A DNA stretch of 64,000 bases from Corynebacterium marambiense. Lineage in GTDB: Bacteria; Actinomycetota; Actinomycetes; Mycobacteriales; Mycobacteriaceae. The stretch covers positions 1 through 64,000 of the forward strand of contig NZ_JAEIOT010000015.1 in assembly GCF_016342275.1 (NCBI RefSeq), in the 5' to 3' direction. The translations under genes were made by a program, and so were the position numbers. Numbering within the stretch: position 1 is the stretch's first letter; each line of letters starts with the position of its first letter. This document shows positions 29,408 through 38,879 of the stretch, one piece after another. Under the pieces are notes generated by a model. It saw nothing but the letters and a program-made list of their open reading frames with translations, searched no databases and was not told the DNA's origin.

Positions 29408-30703
29408 GTGAGCCAGACAACCAAAACCGCTGCCCGTACCGTTGCCCCCGCCGTCCAGGACATCACCGTTACCCTTCCGCCCGGATCCGTTCCGGCCGTC
29501 GTGACCGTCGTCGGCCGCGACCGCCAGGGGGTTTCCGCGGCGTTCTTCCGCGTGTTGGCCGCCCACAGAGTCCAGGTTCTCGACGTCGAACAGTCGCTCT
29601 TCCGGGGGCGGCTGAACCTCGCCGCTTTCGTGGGATGTGGCCCGGAGGATCTGGAGACCCTCACCGAGGGGCTCTCGGGGACGCTCCGTTCCTACGGACA
29701 GACCGTCACCGTCGAGGTGCAGGATTCACTGCGATCTACCCGCGCCCTGTCGACGCACGCCGTCGTCGTTCTCGGTAACCCGGTCACCGCGGAGCACATC
29801 TCCCGAATCGGTCAAACCCTCGCCGACTATGGGGCGAACATCGACACGATCCGGGGAATCGCGGATTACCCGGTCACCGGTCTGGAACTCAAGGTCACGG
29901 TCGCTGACCCGAAGCCCGGCGGCGGTGTCGCCCTGCGCAAAGCGCTCGCCACCCTGACCCAGGAGATCGGTGTCGACATTGCGATCGAACGTGCGGGTCT
30001 CGTCCGCTACGCGAAGAACCTCATCTGCTTCGACTGCGACTCCACTCTCATCACCGGCGAGGTCATCGAGATGCTCGCGGCACACGCGGGCAAGGAGAAG
30101 GAGGTCGCCGAAGTAACGGCCCGCGCTATGCGCGGAGAGATCGATTTTGAGGAATCCCTGCGTGAACGCGTCGCCGTCCTGGCCGGGTTGGATGCCTCCG
30201 TCATCGACGATGTTGCCCGCGACATTGTCCTGACCCCGGGCGCCCGCACGACCATCCGTACCTTGCAGCGCATGGGATATAAGACGGCGGTCGTATCCGG
30301 TGGCTTCATCCAGGTGCTCGAGGGGCTCGCGGCGGACCTCGAACTCGACTACGTCCGGGCCAACACCCTCGAGATCGAGGACGGCAAGCTCACGGGCCGC
30401 GTCATCGGAAAGGTCGTCGACCGCGCGGCGAAGGCCGAGTTCCTCGCGGAGTTCGCCGCTGATTCGGGCCTCGGTATGCATCAGACCGTCGCCGTCGGGG
30501 ACGGGGCCAACGACATCGACATGCTGTCCGCCGCGGGCCTCGGCATCGCATTCAACGCGAAGCCCGCGCTCCGTGAGGTCGCTGATGCGGCCGTTAACCA
30601 TCCGTTCCTCGACGAGGTCCTGCACATCATGGGTATCTCCCGGGAGGAGATCGATGAGGCCGGGCTGTCCGACGGTTCGCTGCGGCGGGTGCCGCTGCAC
30701 TGA
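29408..30703 (+). CDS. serB: phosphoserine phosphatase with ACT domains
   Basis: 431 residues. N-terminal half has two ACT-like regulatory segments (AVVTVVGRDRQGVSAAFFRV and AVVVLGNPVTAEHISRIGQT), typical of actinobacterial SerB. C-terminal HAD phosphatase: FDCDSTLITGE (nucleophile Asp209), VSGGF and GDGANDIDML. Last step of serine synthesis. ACT domains suggest control by serine or other amino acids. The GTG at 29408 follows AACAAT at 6 nt (leaderless pattern); an ATG at 29366 in frame overlaps the preceding terminator and is unlikely. Confidence 0.95.
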   Translation: MSQTTKTAARTVAPAVQDITVTLPPGSVPAVVTVVGRDRQGVSAAFFRVLAAHRVQVLDVEQSLFRGRLNLAAFVGCGPEDLETLTEGLSGTLRSYGQTVTVEVQDSLRSTRALSTHAVVVLGNPVTAEHISRIGQTLADYGANIDTIRGIADYPVTGLELKVTVADPKPGGGVALRKALATLTQEIGVDIAIERAGLVRYAKNLICFDCDSTLITGEVIEMLAAHAGKEKEVAEVTARAMRGEIDFEESLRERVAVLAGLDASVIDDVARDIVLTPGARTTIRTLQRMGYKTAVVSGGFIQVLEGLAADLELDYVRANTLEIEDGKLTGRVIGKVVDRAAKAEFLAEFAADSGLGMHQTVAVGDGANDIDMLSAAGLGIAFNAKPALREVADAAVNHPFLDEVLHIMGISREEIDEAGLSDGSLRRVPLH

Positions 30704-30731
30704 CCGGCAGGCTGGATGAGGGAAGCCTCAC

Positions 30732-30774
30732 CGGATACCATGGGCAACAGGTCCCCGGCCGGGGACCGTATCCG
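30732..30774. repeat. nested palindrome between serB and the YwiC-like gene
   Basis: CGGATAC (30732-30738) pairs with GTATCCG (30768-30774) and encloses GGTCCCCGGCCGGGGACC (30750-30767), itself a perfect 18-bp palindrome. It may act as the serB terminator or as an operator; no T-run follows. Confidence 0.55.
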
Positions 30775-30955
30775 CGTCGGCATGCGCCTGTGGTCGACGC
30801 TGTAGTCAGGCCTCCGCGCTCCGGAGGACGATCAGGGAGATGACACCCTCTTTTTCGTGCCGGGTTCAGTTCGGCCGACGGTATGGGCAGCGCCGCGGAT
30901 CCCGGGAAACGGGGAACCGCGACGTCATCCGACAGCCGAAAGGACACCGTCAGAA

Positions 30956-31774
30956 ATGACCCAGTCTTCCGCACACACCGAAACGAAGGCGAAGCCCAAG
31001 AGGAAGAAGGGCGGCAACGCCGGCTGGATACCGGACCAGCACGGCGCGTGGGTGATGGTGATCATCCCGCTGGTGGTGGGGATCAGCGTCGCCCGTCCCG
31101 CACTGATCCACGTCCCGCTCGCCGTGGCCTGGTTCGTCGGCTACTTCGCCTTCTTCGCCGCCGGTCTCTGGATGAAGGCCCGCGGGCCCCGTAAACAGCG
31201 CTATGTCGCGCCGCTCGTGACCTACGGCATCATCTGCGTGATCGCCTCGGCGGTGGTCGTCGCCATGCGGCCGACGATCCTCATCTTCGCGCTGGTCTTC
31301 GGACCCCTCGTCGCTGTCGCGATCTGGGAGGCGTGGAACAGGCGCCCCCGGTCCCTCGCCTCCGGGGAGTCCACCGTGCTCGCGAGTTGCGCGATGATTC
31401 CGGTCACCGCGTGGGCCGCCGGTGACCCGATGACGACGCGCCTGTGGGTGTCCACCGTGGTGATCGCCCTGTACTTCTGCGGCACCATTCCCTACGTGAA
31501 AACACTGATCCGGAAACGCGGAGACCGGGCCTGGTTCATTGGTTCCGTCGCTTATCACCTGGTAGCCGCCGTGGCGGTGGCCGTGTTCGCCGTGGCGGGA
31601 CTGGTGACTTTCCTCGCGGTTCCGGCCTTCTTGGTGGTCGCCCTGCGCGCCTGGTGGATGCCCTGGCATGCTGAACGCCGCGGTACACCGTGGCGTCCGC
31701 GCACCATCGGGTTCGGGGAGATGGCCGTGACCGTTCTCGTTCTCGTCGCGGCTCTGATTCCTCCGGTGGCTTAG
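30956..31774 (+). CDS. YwiC-like membrane protein
   Basis: 272 residues; a basic N-terminus (KAKPKRKKGG), the YwiC signature WIPDQHGAWVMVIIPLVVG, and about 8 membrane helices. Function of YwiC-like proteins is not established. In several bacteria they lie near respiratory genes; ctaD is two genes away here, which is only suggestive. The ATG at 30956 follows AAAGGA at 11 nt; the frame is open further upstream without family similarity. Confidence 0.85.
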   Translation: MTQSSAHTETKAKPKRKKGGNAGWIPDQHGAWVMVIIPLVVGISVARPALIHVPLAVAWFVGYFAFFAAGLWMKARGPRKQRYVAPLVTYGIICVIASAVVVAMRPTILIFALVFGPLVAVAIWEAWNRRPRSLASGESTVLASCAMIPVTAWAAGDPMTTRLWVSTVVIALYFCGTIPYVKTLIRKRGDRAWFIGSVAYHLVAAVAVAVFAVAGLVTFLAVPAFLVVALRAWWMPWHAERRGTPWRPRTIGFGEMAVTVLVLVAALIPPVA

Positions 31775-32006
31775 TAGCTGCATTTCGCGGTGGTGTGTGT
31801 GCTGGCTCGCCCGACTTGCTCGACCGCCTGTCAAGGGGTGGGCCCTGGGAATTGAGGGGTTGTTTAGGCTGGTGAGAGCCGTAAAATTAGTAGAGGTACC
31901 GAACCCCTGCTGTTTTGCGTGCGAATCATCGTCCGCTGATGGTGGAGCCGGTCGTTGAGCCGGTTGTCCTGGCTGTGGTGCCCTGATCCCGGAGGTGGAC
32001 ATCTTC

Positions 32007-33719
32007 ATGTTCTCTGTACGCTTGGCTGCTTTGACGTGCGCCCTGGTTCTACCGGTTCCGTTGATCAGTGGTTGTGGTGGGCCCTCCGGCCCCACCGAGA
32101 CCACAAGTCCCGGTGTGTCCTCCACAGTGGTTCCCGGAGAGACCGCAGAGGGTGCCGGAGCACCCGTCATTCTGATCTACGATGCCTCGAGCAGCATGCT
32201 CAACGATGATGCCGGTGGGTCGACGCGACTGAACGCGGCGGAACAGGCTTCTCTCGCGTTGCTCGACGTCTTGGAGGAGGACACCCCGCTGTCGCTGATC
32301 ACCTTCGGCGACACCGTGCCGGATAGTGTCGGGGATGCGTCCGCAGAGGGGCTGGCGAAGGCCTGTGCCGACGTCACGACCCATTTTCCGTTGGGTACCG
32401 GGCAGCGGGATGCAGCGCGGGACGTGATCGTGGGTGTGGATGCACTGGGGTACACACCGCTGAAACTGGCTCTTGAGCAGGCGGAGCAGCAGCTTCCTGA
32501 TGCCGGTGAGGCGACGATCGTGTTGCTGTCGGACGGGGAGGATACCTGCGGGGCCGGTGATCCGGCCGAGGCCGCCCGCAGCATCAGGAGGAATCATCCT
32601 GAGGTGACGGTGAACACCGTGGGGCTGAAGACCAGTAATCGGCAGTTGGTGGAGATCGCGGAGGCTGGCGGGGGAACGTTCGTTACCGCGGACAACATTG
32701 CCCAATTGATCACGAGGTTGTCCGCTGCGCGGTCGGCGGCGACGCTGCGTGAGCGGTTGAGTGATTCGGGTGTCTACGGGATCGGACTCGGGGCGTCCAT
32801 TGTCGAGGCCCGGGCGGCACACGCCGACTTCCCCACGTTGTCGGAGGGGTCCTCCGAGGGGGATCGGGTGGTGATCGTCTGGCGGGACTGCCGCTGGTAC
32901 TTCAACGACGAGGGCATGCTGGTCGCGATCGTTCCCCTCGGGGATTCGGTGACGGTCGACGGCCTCGGTGCGGGAAGTCCGCTCCGCCGTGCCACTGAAC
33001 TGTTCGGCGATCCGGTAGCGAAGGAGCGTATCCAGGGTGATTCGTGGCTGGTCTGGTACTCCGCCAGTGACGGTTTGTACTGGAAGATCACGTTCACGGG
33101 CGATGACAGCGGTACAACCGGGACGATCACCGTGATCGAACTGTGCGCCTGCACACCGCCGGTTGAGAAGGCTCCTGCGGCCCAAGGGAAGATGGTGGTC
33201 AGTTTCGACGGCTACGGGCCCCTGAAGCTGGGGGAGAGCGCGAGCGCACTGGACGGCCCGGGGGTTTCGCGGACCAAGGCTCGTCCGGACTACTCCGGGG
33301 CCGGGAAGTGCTACCAATGGGAAGGCGTGCTCCCGGGATCTCCGGACGTCGGGCTCATTGCACGGGAGGGGGAGATCATGACCGTGCCCGTGGTGACCAC
33401 CCGGTTCCCCCGTCCCGGGGAGTGGATGACCGACCGAGGTATCGGCATCGGGGACACTGCCGGTGAGCTGCGTGCTGCGTATCCGGACCTGCAAGGCTGG
33501 CAGGAACCGAACAGGATTAACGGGCCCGGTGAATACAATGTGTGGAGCACCGACAGCCGGGGCCGGTCGATCGTGTTCCAGCTGAGAGTCGAGGGGCAGA
33601 CAGAGGCCCGACCGATGCCGGACAACGCGGTGATTTACAACCTGTTCGTCACGTCCGCCCCCGCTTCCGACCCCGCGGGCTTCCGCGGCGAAGCGCTCCA
33701 CATGCGCGGGTGTAGCTGA
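32007..33719 (+). CDS. exported lipoprotein with von Willebrand A domain
   Basis: 570 residues. Signal peptide with lipobox LISGC, so the mature protein is probably lipid-anchored on the outer face of the membrane. A VWA domain spans about 50-245 with a complete MIDAS: DASSSM (DxSxS), YTPL (Thr) and LSDGED (Asp). Such domains bind metal-dependent protein ligands. The C-terminal 300 residues have no assignable family; two repeated-looking segments follow LGDSVTVDGLGAGSPL and KLGESASALDGPG. The ATG at 32007 lies 11 nt after GGAGGT; the GTG at 31995 overlaps that site. Confidence 0.85.
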   Translation: MFSVRLAALTCALVLPVPLISGCGGPSGPTETTSPGVSSTVVPGETAEGAGAPVILIYDASSSMLNDDAGGSTRLNAAEQASLALLDVLEEDTPLSLITFGDTVPDSVGDASAEGLAKACADVTTHFPLGTGQRDAARDVIVGVDALGYTPLKLALEQAEQQLPDAGEATIVLLSDGEDTCGAGDPAEAARSIRRNHPEVTVNTVGLKTSNRQLVEIAEAGGGTFVTADNIAQLITRLSAARSAATLRERLSDSGVYGIGLGASIVEARAAHADFPTLSEGSSEGDRVVIVWRDCRWYFNDEGMLVAIVPLGDSVTVDGLGAGSPLRRATELFGDPVAKERIQGDSWLVWYSASDGLYWKITFTGDDSGTTGTITVIELCACTPPVEKAPAAQGKMVVSFDGYGPLKLGESASALDGPGVSRTKARPDYSGAGKCYQWEGVLPGSPDVGLIAREGEIMTVPVVTTRFPRPGEWMTDRGIGIGDTAGELRAAYPDLQGWQEPNRINGPGEYNVWSTDSRGRSIVFQLRVEGQTEARPMPDNAVIYNLFVTSAPASDPAGFRGEALHMRGCS

Positions 33720-33760
33720 TCGTTCCGGGTCTCAGGGCAGTCCCGGACACCGGGACCGAG

Positions 33761-33801
33761 TGTCAAGCCCACTTGACAGCTTCGGGGTCCGGGGCTAGCG
33801 T
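33761..33801 (+). promoter_or_regulatory. strong promoter with operator over the -35 box
   Basis: TTGACA (33773-33778) and TAGCGT (33796-33801) at a 17-bp spacing. The -35 is embedded in the inverted repeat TGTCAAGCCCACTTGACA (33761-33778; 7-bp arms, 4-bp centre). The XRE regulator encoded by the second gene of the operon is the obvious candidate to bind it. Confidence 0.65.
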
Positions 33802-33871
33802 CAGCGGACGTCGACACAATCGCTGATGGTTGCCCTGGCGCCTCTGGGCCGAGAGAAGATACCGAGGAACG

Positions 33872-34327
33872 ATGAACGCGTACCGCGATGACCGCGATGG
33901 GGCCCGAGCTCACCCGTCACAGAGACGGTGGAACCAGCTCCGGCGGGGACAGCGCACCTTCGCCGTGTCGATGGTCGGATACTTCGTGTTCCTGCTGCTC
34001 GCGATCGCCGTCGTCGGCGGCTCCGCGCCGTTCGCCCGGGAACTCGCGTTCATCCTCATCGTCACAGGCGTGGTGCTTGTTCTCGGCGGGGCGACGGCCA
34101 TGTGCGCCGACCAGGACGAGTTCGAGTTCAGCATCACACTCAGAGCGTTGGCGATCGCCTTCGCGGGTGGTTCCGCGACCACCTTCAGCTACGGGTGCGC
34201 ACAGGTGTTCCTCGGTGCGCCCGACATCACCTACATGTTCGTCTGGCCGGTCTACGCGACAGCCTGGGCCATCGCGGCCGTCGCGCTGAACCTCCGGCTC
34301 GGCCTCTGGTCGAGGTGGAACAACTGA
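33872..34327 (+). CDS. small membrane protein, partner of XRE regulator
   Basis: 151 residues: a basic N-terminus (HPSQRRWNQLRRGQRTF), then about four membrane helices (GYFVFLLLAIAVVGG; LAFILIVTGVVLVLGG; and two more). No family assigned. Gene pairs of a four-helix membrane protein directly followed by a small Cro/C1 regulator are common in Gram-positives; the membrane protein may sense a signal or sequester the regulator. The ATG at 33872 follows GAGGA at 4 nt. The next gene starts 2 bp after its stop, so translation is coupled. Confidence 0.75.
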   Translation: MNAYRDDRDGARAHPSQRRWNQLRRGQRTFAVSMVGYFVFLLLAIAVVGGSAPFARELAFILIVTGVVLVLGGATAMCADQDEFEFSITLRALAIAFAGGSATTFSYGCAQVFLGAPDITYMFVWPVYATAWAIAAVALNLRLGLWSRWNN

Positions 34328-34329
34328 CG

Positions 34330-34572
34330 ATGCGGAACAACCTACCGGAACGGCGCAGAACCGCGGGCCTGAGCCAGGCCCGACTCGGGGACCTGCTGGG
34401 GGTATCCCGACAGACGGTCAACGCGATCGAACGCGGAAAATACGACCCCTCGCTCCCACTCGCCTTCGCACTTGCGGACCTGTTCGGGGTGCGGATAGAG
34501 GACATCTTCACGCCCGAAGGCCGGGAAAATCCGGCCCGCTCAACGGCTCCCTGTCACCCCGTCAGCGGCTGA
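34330..34572 (+). CDS. small XRE-family (Cro/C1) regulator
   Basis: 80 residues: LPERRRTAGLSQARLGDLLG then VSRQTVNAIERGKYDPSLPL and AFALADLFGVRIEDIF, the compact HTH typical of Cro/C1 regulators that lack any other domain. It lies 2 bp after the membrane-protein gene. The palindrome overlapping the operon's -35 box suggests negative autoregulation (inference). Confidence 0.9.
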   Translation: MRNNLPERRRTAGLSQARLGDLLGVSRQTVNAIERGKYDPSLPLAFALADLFGVRIEDIFTPEGRENPARSTAPCHPVSG

Positions 34573-34616
34573 CCGGCTCGGTCCGCTCCTATTGCCGCCG
34601 GGAAAGATCGTGGCAA

Positions 34617-35171
34617 TCAGGTGGATCGGTCAGTGTCCAGCAGTGAATAGTGCGCGGTGTCCACGTACCGGTCCCGGTGGAGCGCAGCTTGCCGCTGAAC
34701 GCCCTCGAACGTGAAACCACAGCGTTCGGCAACGGATCGAGACCGGACATTGTCGACGAAGGTGTGCAGCTCGATGCGGTGAACACCGTGGGCCAGTGCA
34801 TGGTCGACGACGAGCTCCAGCGCGCGGGGCATGATCCGTCGACCGCGTGCCCACGGCGCAGTCGCGTAACTCACGGCGACCGTACCGACCACAGGATCGA
34901 CGAGACGGAGTGCGATATTTCCGGCGTAGTGCCCGGGATCACCGGTGAGTTCGATTGCCCAGAACGCCAAGTCCGGGTTCCCCGCGCATTCACGGAGGTA
35001 ATCCGCAGCCATGGCGCGGGTGTACTTCTCCGGGACGGAGGTGAAGTTGACCGACAGCGGATCAACGGCGGTCGCGTACACATCGGGGATGTCGCCGTCG
35101 CAGGGTTGACGCAGGCGGACCACACCATCGGTCAGGGTTTCCAGGGGAACTGGCCAGGTCATCTCGCTCAT
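34617..35171 (-). CDS. GNAT-family N-acetyltransferase
   Basis: About 184 residues with the RimJ/RimL-type pattern: VRLRQPCDGDIPDVYA at the start, AVSYATAPWARGRRIMPRAL (acetyl-CoA loop, here ARGRR), HRIELHTFVDNVRSRSVAER then CGFTFEGVQRQAALHRDRYV at the end. Substrate unknown; the family modifies amines on proteins, antibiotics or metabolites. The ATG giving MSEMTWPVP is chosen over an ATG 16 codons upstream that abuts the ligase stop. Probably read with the upstream ligase gene. Confidence 0.85.
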   Translation of the reverse strand: MSEMTWPVPLETLTDGVVRLRQPCDGDIPDVYATAVDPLSVNFTSVPEKYTRAMAADYLRECAGNPDLAFWAIELTGDPGHYAGNIALRLVDPVVGTVAVSYATAPWARGRRIMPRALELVVDHALAHGVHRIELHTFVDNVRSRSVAERCGFTFEGVQRQAALHRDRYVDTAHYSLLDTDRST

Positions 35172-35219
35172 GCCCACCAGCTTATCCACCTGCACAGAGG
35201 CGCGCCCGGGAAACAGCAC

Positions 35220-36650
35220 TCACGTGTCGAGGTGGATCGTGGGCAGCAAGTGCCGCTGTACCTTACCTGCCGCTGTTCGCGGAACACTGTCCACGAGTTC
35301 CACGACACGGATGCGTTCGTAGGGTGCTGTTCGTGCTGCGACGTCGGACAGGATCGTCTCCCGATCCAGGTGCACTCCCTCCGCTGCGGACACGAAGGCG
35401 ACGGGGCACTCGTCGCCATCAACCGTGAACCCGCGGGCGACCACGCAGTCCGCGACTCCGGGGAGCGCAGTGACGATGCGCTCCAACTTGGAGGGAGAGA
35501 CCTGGAATCCCCGGGAATTGATGACGTCGCTGATCCGGTCGATGAGTCGGATACCGCCGGTTCCGTCACGTTCCGCCCAATCACCGGTGCGTAACCAACC
35601 GTCCCGGAACCGCTCGGCGGTTCGCTCCGGATCATCCAGATAACCGGCCATGACCTGCGGGCCTCGAACCCACAATTCCCCGGCGTCGCCGGGGGCGACA
35701 TCCCGGCCCGACTCCGGATCGACGATCCGGTCCAGCGTGTCCGGGAGTGGGCGACCGATAGTGTCGGGAGGACAGTCCGGGTCGATGGCGAGATGGGTTA
35801 CCGGGGATGCCTCGGTCAGCCCGTATCCCTGGATCACGCGCGCCCCGGTACGGCTACCGATGTTCCGCGCGAGAATCGGATCGAGGGCGGCGGCACCATT
35901 GATGACGGTGCGCAGCGCCGAGAAATCGGTCTCCGCGGCGAGCGGGTGGTGGGCCAGCAGCCGCCCCAGCGGCGGTGCGATGAAGCAGAGCACCACGCCA
36001 TGTTCACCGTGCCCGCGCAGGAACCGCTGTGCCTCAAATGGCTCGGCGATGATGTGTCCGCGCAGGTGTAGCGGGGCATTGAGCAGAGAAGTCATGCCGT
36101 AGGCGTGGGTGAACGGCAGCACGGACATACACGCCTCACCCGCATCCAACGGCAACACCCGGGAGAACTGCATCGTGTTCGACACGATGTTCCGGTGCGT
36201 CAGTTGAATCGCCTTCGGGGTCGCCGTCGTCCCCGAGGTGAAGGGCAGCACCGCCACGGAATCCGGGTCCACGGGGCGGGGCCGGATCGCTGTGGCCCGT
36301 GCCGCACGTAGTTCCTGAACGACACCGGCGTCGATGAGCAGAACGCCACCTGCGCGCTGGACCTGCCACTCCAGGTCCTCCGCCGTGACCTGCATCCCGA
36401 TCGGCACCACCGTCGCACCGACCGACAGCACCGCGTGGAACGCGACCGCGAAATCGATCCCGTTGGGCAGCTGCACCGCGACACGGTCGCCTGCGCGGAC
36501 GCCACGGTCGACGAGTGCGCCGGCGGCACGGGACACCTCCCCGGCGAGCTGCCGGTACGTCACAGTGCGCTGCAGGTCCGTGATCGCCGGGGTGCTCGGG
36601 AGAGAGCCAGTGAACAGGAGCTCGGGTAGGGAACACGCGGGGTAGATCAC
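35220..36650 (-). CDS. AMP-forming acyl-CoA synthetase-like enzyme
   Basis: 476 residues of the ANL superfamily: P-loop LPFTSGTTATPKAIQLTHRN, YGLTEASP, GELWVRGPQVMAGYLDDPE, DGWLRTGDWAERDGTGGIRL (with the conserved Asp), ISDVINSRGFQVSPSKLE and the C-terminal catalytic Lys in RTAAGKVQR. It activates a carboxylic acid with ATP; the substrate is not evident. It overlaps the dinG stop by 4 bp and precedes the acetyltransferase gene, so dinG-ligase-acetyltransferase form one transcription unit. Confidence 0.92.
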   Translation of the reverse strand: MIYPACSLPELLFTGSLPSTPAITDLQRTVTYRQLAGEVSRAAGALVDRGVRAGDRVAVQLPNGIDFAVAFHAVLSVGATVVPIGMQVTAEDLEWQVQRAGGVLLIDAGVVQELRAARATAIRPRPVDPDSVAVLPFTSGTTATPKAIQLTHRNIVSNTMQFSRVLPLDAGEACMSVLPFTHAYGMTSLLNAPLHLRGHIIAEPFEAQRFLRGHGEHGVVLCFIAPPLGRLLAHHPLAAETDFSALRTVINGAAALDPILARNIGSRTGARVIQGYGLTEASPVTHLAIDPDCPPDTIGRPLPDTLDRIVDPESGRDVAPGDAGELWVRGPQVMAGYLDDPERTAERFRDGWLRTGDWAERDGTGGIRLIDRISDVINSRGFQVSPSKLERIVTALPGVADCVVARGFTVDGDECPVAFVSAAEGVHLDRETILSDVAARTAPYERIRVVELVDSVPRTAAGKVQRHLLPTIHLDT

Positions 36651-38611
36651 CGGGAAACCAGCCTTTCGAGGGCACCGCGCACGACCGTGGGATCGGTGGT
36701 CCGCCAGAACGGGGGCATCGAGTTGATGAGGAAAGAACCGTAGCGGCGGGTGACCAGGCGGTTGTCAAGGACGGCGACGACACCGCGGTCATCGGTACGG
36801 CGCAGCAGCCGCCCCGCGCCCTGCGCCATGAGCAACGCGGCGTGACTCGCGGCGACCTCCATGAATCCGTTCCGCCCATCCGCGTCCGCAGCGTCCTTCC
36901 GTGCCTGCAGCAGCGGATCATCGGGGCGCGGGAAGGGGATCCGGTCGATGATGACGAGCGAACAAGTCCGGCCCGGGACATCGACGCCCTGCCACAGGGA
37001 CAACGTGCCGAACAAGCAGGTGTTCTCGCTCTTCGCGAAGCGCTCCACCAGAGCCCCCGTGCCATCGTCACCCTGGCAGAGGATGTCGAACGGTAGCCGC
37101 ATCCGCATCGCCTGCGCCGCTTGCTCCGCGGCGCGCCGGGAGGAGAACAACCCCAGTGTCCGCCCGCCCGCTGCGGTGATCAGAGCGGCGATCTCGTCGA
37201 GCGTCTGATCCGGAAGACCATCCCGGCCCGGATCCGGCAGGTTGCGCGCCGTGTAGAGGATCCCGGCCTTCGCCGGGTTGAACGGGGTGCCGGCATCAAG
37301 GCTGTCATAGGAGCCACGCGCGAGCCCCCACGCTGCAGCCATGGCGTCGAAGCGCCCGCCGAGGGTCAGTGTGGCGGAGGTCAGGACCACCGTCTGTTCC
37401 GCGAACAGCCGCGAGGCCAGCAGTCCTGCGACAGAGAGCGGCGCGACCCGCAGGGTGTCGCCCCGCCGATCATCCCGGTTCAGCCACACCACGTCCTGCT
37501 GCTTCGTCGGATCATCGATCGCGAAGACCTCCAGGATACGGACGATCGAATCGTGGATCTCCTGCAGGGTTGTTGCCACGGACTGCCGTTCCGCAGCCGT
37601 CGCCGGATCGTTGGAGACCTCCCCGTCGGGGCTGCGCGCGATGGACTGGCGCAGTGACCACAGGGCATCGCGTAGCGCTGTGAGCAGTGATGTCGCTGAA
37701 GGATCAATCACATTCCACCTGCCCTCGGGAAGGGCCCTGACGAGTTTCTCCCAGTCCCCGGCCAGGTCGGTCACCTTCTCCTCGCGACCCTCCGCGCCGA
37801 GCTTCCCCGCACGCTTGGCCAGCAGTGTCAACGCCGGGCCGGAGATCTCCGCTGTCGCCACCGCCGTGATCCGGCCGTCCAGCTCGTGGGCCTCGTCGAT
37901 GACCACCACCTCATGCTCCGGAAGGATCGTGCCCTCCGACAGAGCATCGATGGCGAGCAGCGCGTGGTTGGTCACCACCACGTCCACATCCTGAGCCTCA
38001 GAACGGGCGGCCTCCGCGAAGCAATTCTCCCCGTGCGGGCAGCGGCTCGCCCCCAGGCACTCCCGCGCCGTGACACTGACCTGCTTCCACGCCAGGTCCG
38101 GGACACCGGGGTCGAGGGAATCACGGTCGCCGCTCTCCGTCTCCTGCGCCCATTCATTGAGGCGCACGATGTGCCGGCCCATCCAGGACAGGTCCGCTTC
38201 GTCGATCAACGCCTCCTCCGAGGCCTCAGGCCGGCTGATCTTGTTCAGACACAGGTAGTTTGATCGACCCTTCAGGATCGCGAAGGTCGGGCGCCTGCCT
38301 ATCACGGGTTCCAGCGCATCCGCCAGGCGGGGGAGATCACGCTCCACCAACTGACGTTGGAGGGCGATCGTCGCCGTCGACACAACCACCGTGGTTCCCG
38401 TTGCCTGCGCGTGCGCCAGTGCCGGGATGAGATACGCCAGCGACTTCCCCGTGCCCGTGCCCGCCTGCACCGCAAGGTGCCGCTCCTCGCGCATCGCCTT
38501 CGTCACTGCCTTCAGCATCGCGACCTGGCCGGGGCGCGTGATTCCACCGATAGCGGCCACCGCAGCGTCGAGAAGATGAACGGTATCGGGCGAGAGGGCA
38601 GTTTCGGGCAT
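36647..38611 (-). CDS. dinG: DinG-family iron-sulfur DNA helicase
   Basis: 654 residues. ATP-dependent 5'-3' superfamily 2 helicase of the XPD/DinG group acting in DNA repair and R-loop removal. Walker A AGTGTGKSLAYLIPAL (residues 50-65), a cysteine-rich Fe-S segment CLGASRCPHGENC followed by VVTNHALL, the DEAH box VIDEAHELDGR, LTSATLTLGGRF, and the C-terminal QGAGRLLRRTDDRGVVAVLD. In M. tuberculosis dinG is beside pncB, as here. No upstream gene on this strand; the promoter lies in 38612-38750. Confidence 0.94.
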   Translation of the reverse strand: MPETALSPDTVHLLDAAVAAIGGITRPGQVAMLKAVTKAMREERHLAVQAGTGTGKSLAYLIPALAHAQATGTTVVVSTATIALQRQLVERDLPRLADALEPVIGRRPTFAILKGRSNYLCLNKISRPEASEEALIDEADLSWMGRHIVRLNEWAQETESGDRDSLDPGVPDLAWKQVSVTARECLGASRCPHGENCFAEAARSEAQDVDVVVTNHALLAIDALSEGTILPEHEVVVIDEAHELDGRITAVATAEISGPALTLLAKRAGKLGAEGREEKVTDLAGDWEKLVRALPEGRWNVIDPSATSLLTALRDALWSLRQSIARSPDGEVSNDPATAAERQSVATTLQEIHDSIVRILEVFAIDDPTKQQDVVWLNRDDRRGDTLRVAPLSVAGLLASRLFAEQTVVLTSATLTLGGRFDAMAAAWGLARGSYDSLDAGTPFNPAKAGILYTARNLPDPGRDGLPDQTLDEIAALITAAGGRTLGLFSSRRAAEQAAQAMRMRLPFDILCQGDDGTGALVERFAKSENTCLFGTLSLWQGVDVPGRTCSLVIIDRIPFPRPDDPLLQARKDAADADGRNGFMEVAASHAALLMAQGAGRLLRRTDDRGVVAVLDNRLVTRRYGSFLINSMPPFWRTTDPTVVRGALERLVSR

Positions 38612-38813
38612 GGATCCTTCCCGCAGGGGTTTGAGGAGTCAGAGGGGCATTCCTTAGCGGCCGGGAACCGGGCTGATTGCGACTGCGTGGAATGGGCTGT
38701 CCTGCAGTCTAACCGCCGGTCGACCAAGAGACGGAGTTCATCGTACGGTCTCGGTCGACGGCACCCCTGGGTTGGTGCAGGAGGCGCGGACGGAGGTACC
38801 GCAGCGGTTGGAC

Positions 38814-38859
38814 GAGAGTACGGCCCCGGAACGCTGAGGTATTCCGGGGCCGTACTCTC
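38814..38859. terminator. terminator after pncB
   Basis: GAGAGTACGGCCCCGGAA (38814-38831) pairs perfectly with TTCCGGGGCCGTACTCTC (38842-38859), 18 bp, 20 bp after the pncB stop on the minus strand. Confidence 0.85.
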
Positions 38860-38879
38860 GGGCTATGACTGCGAGAGGG

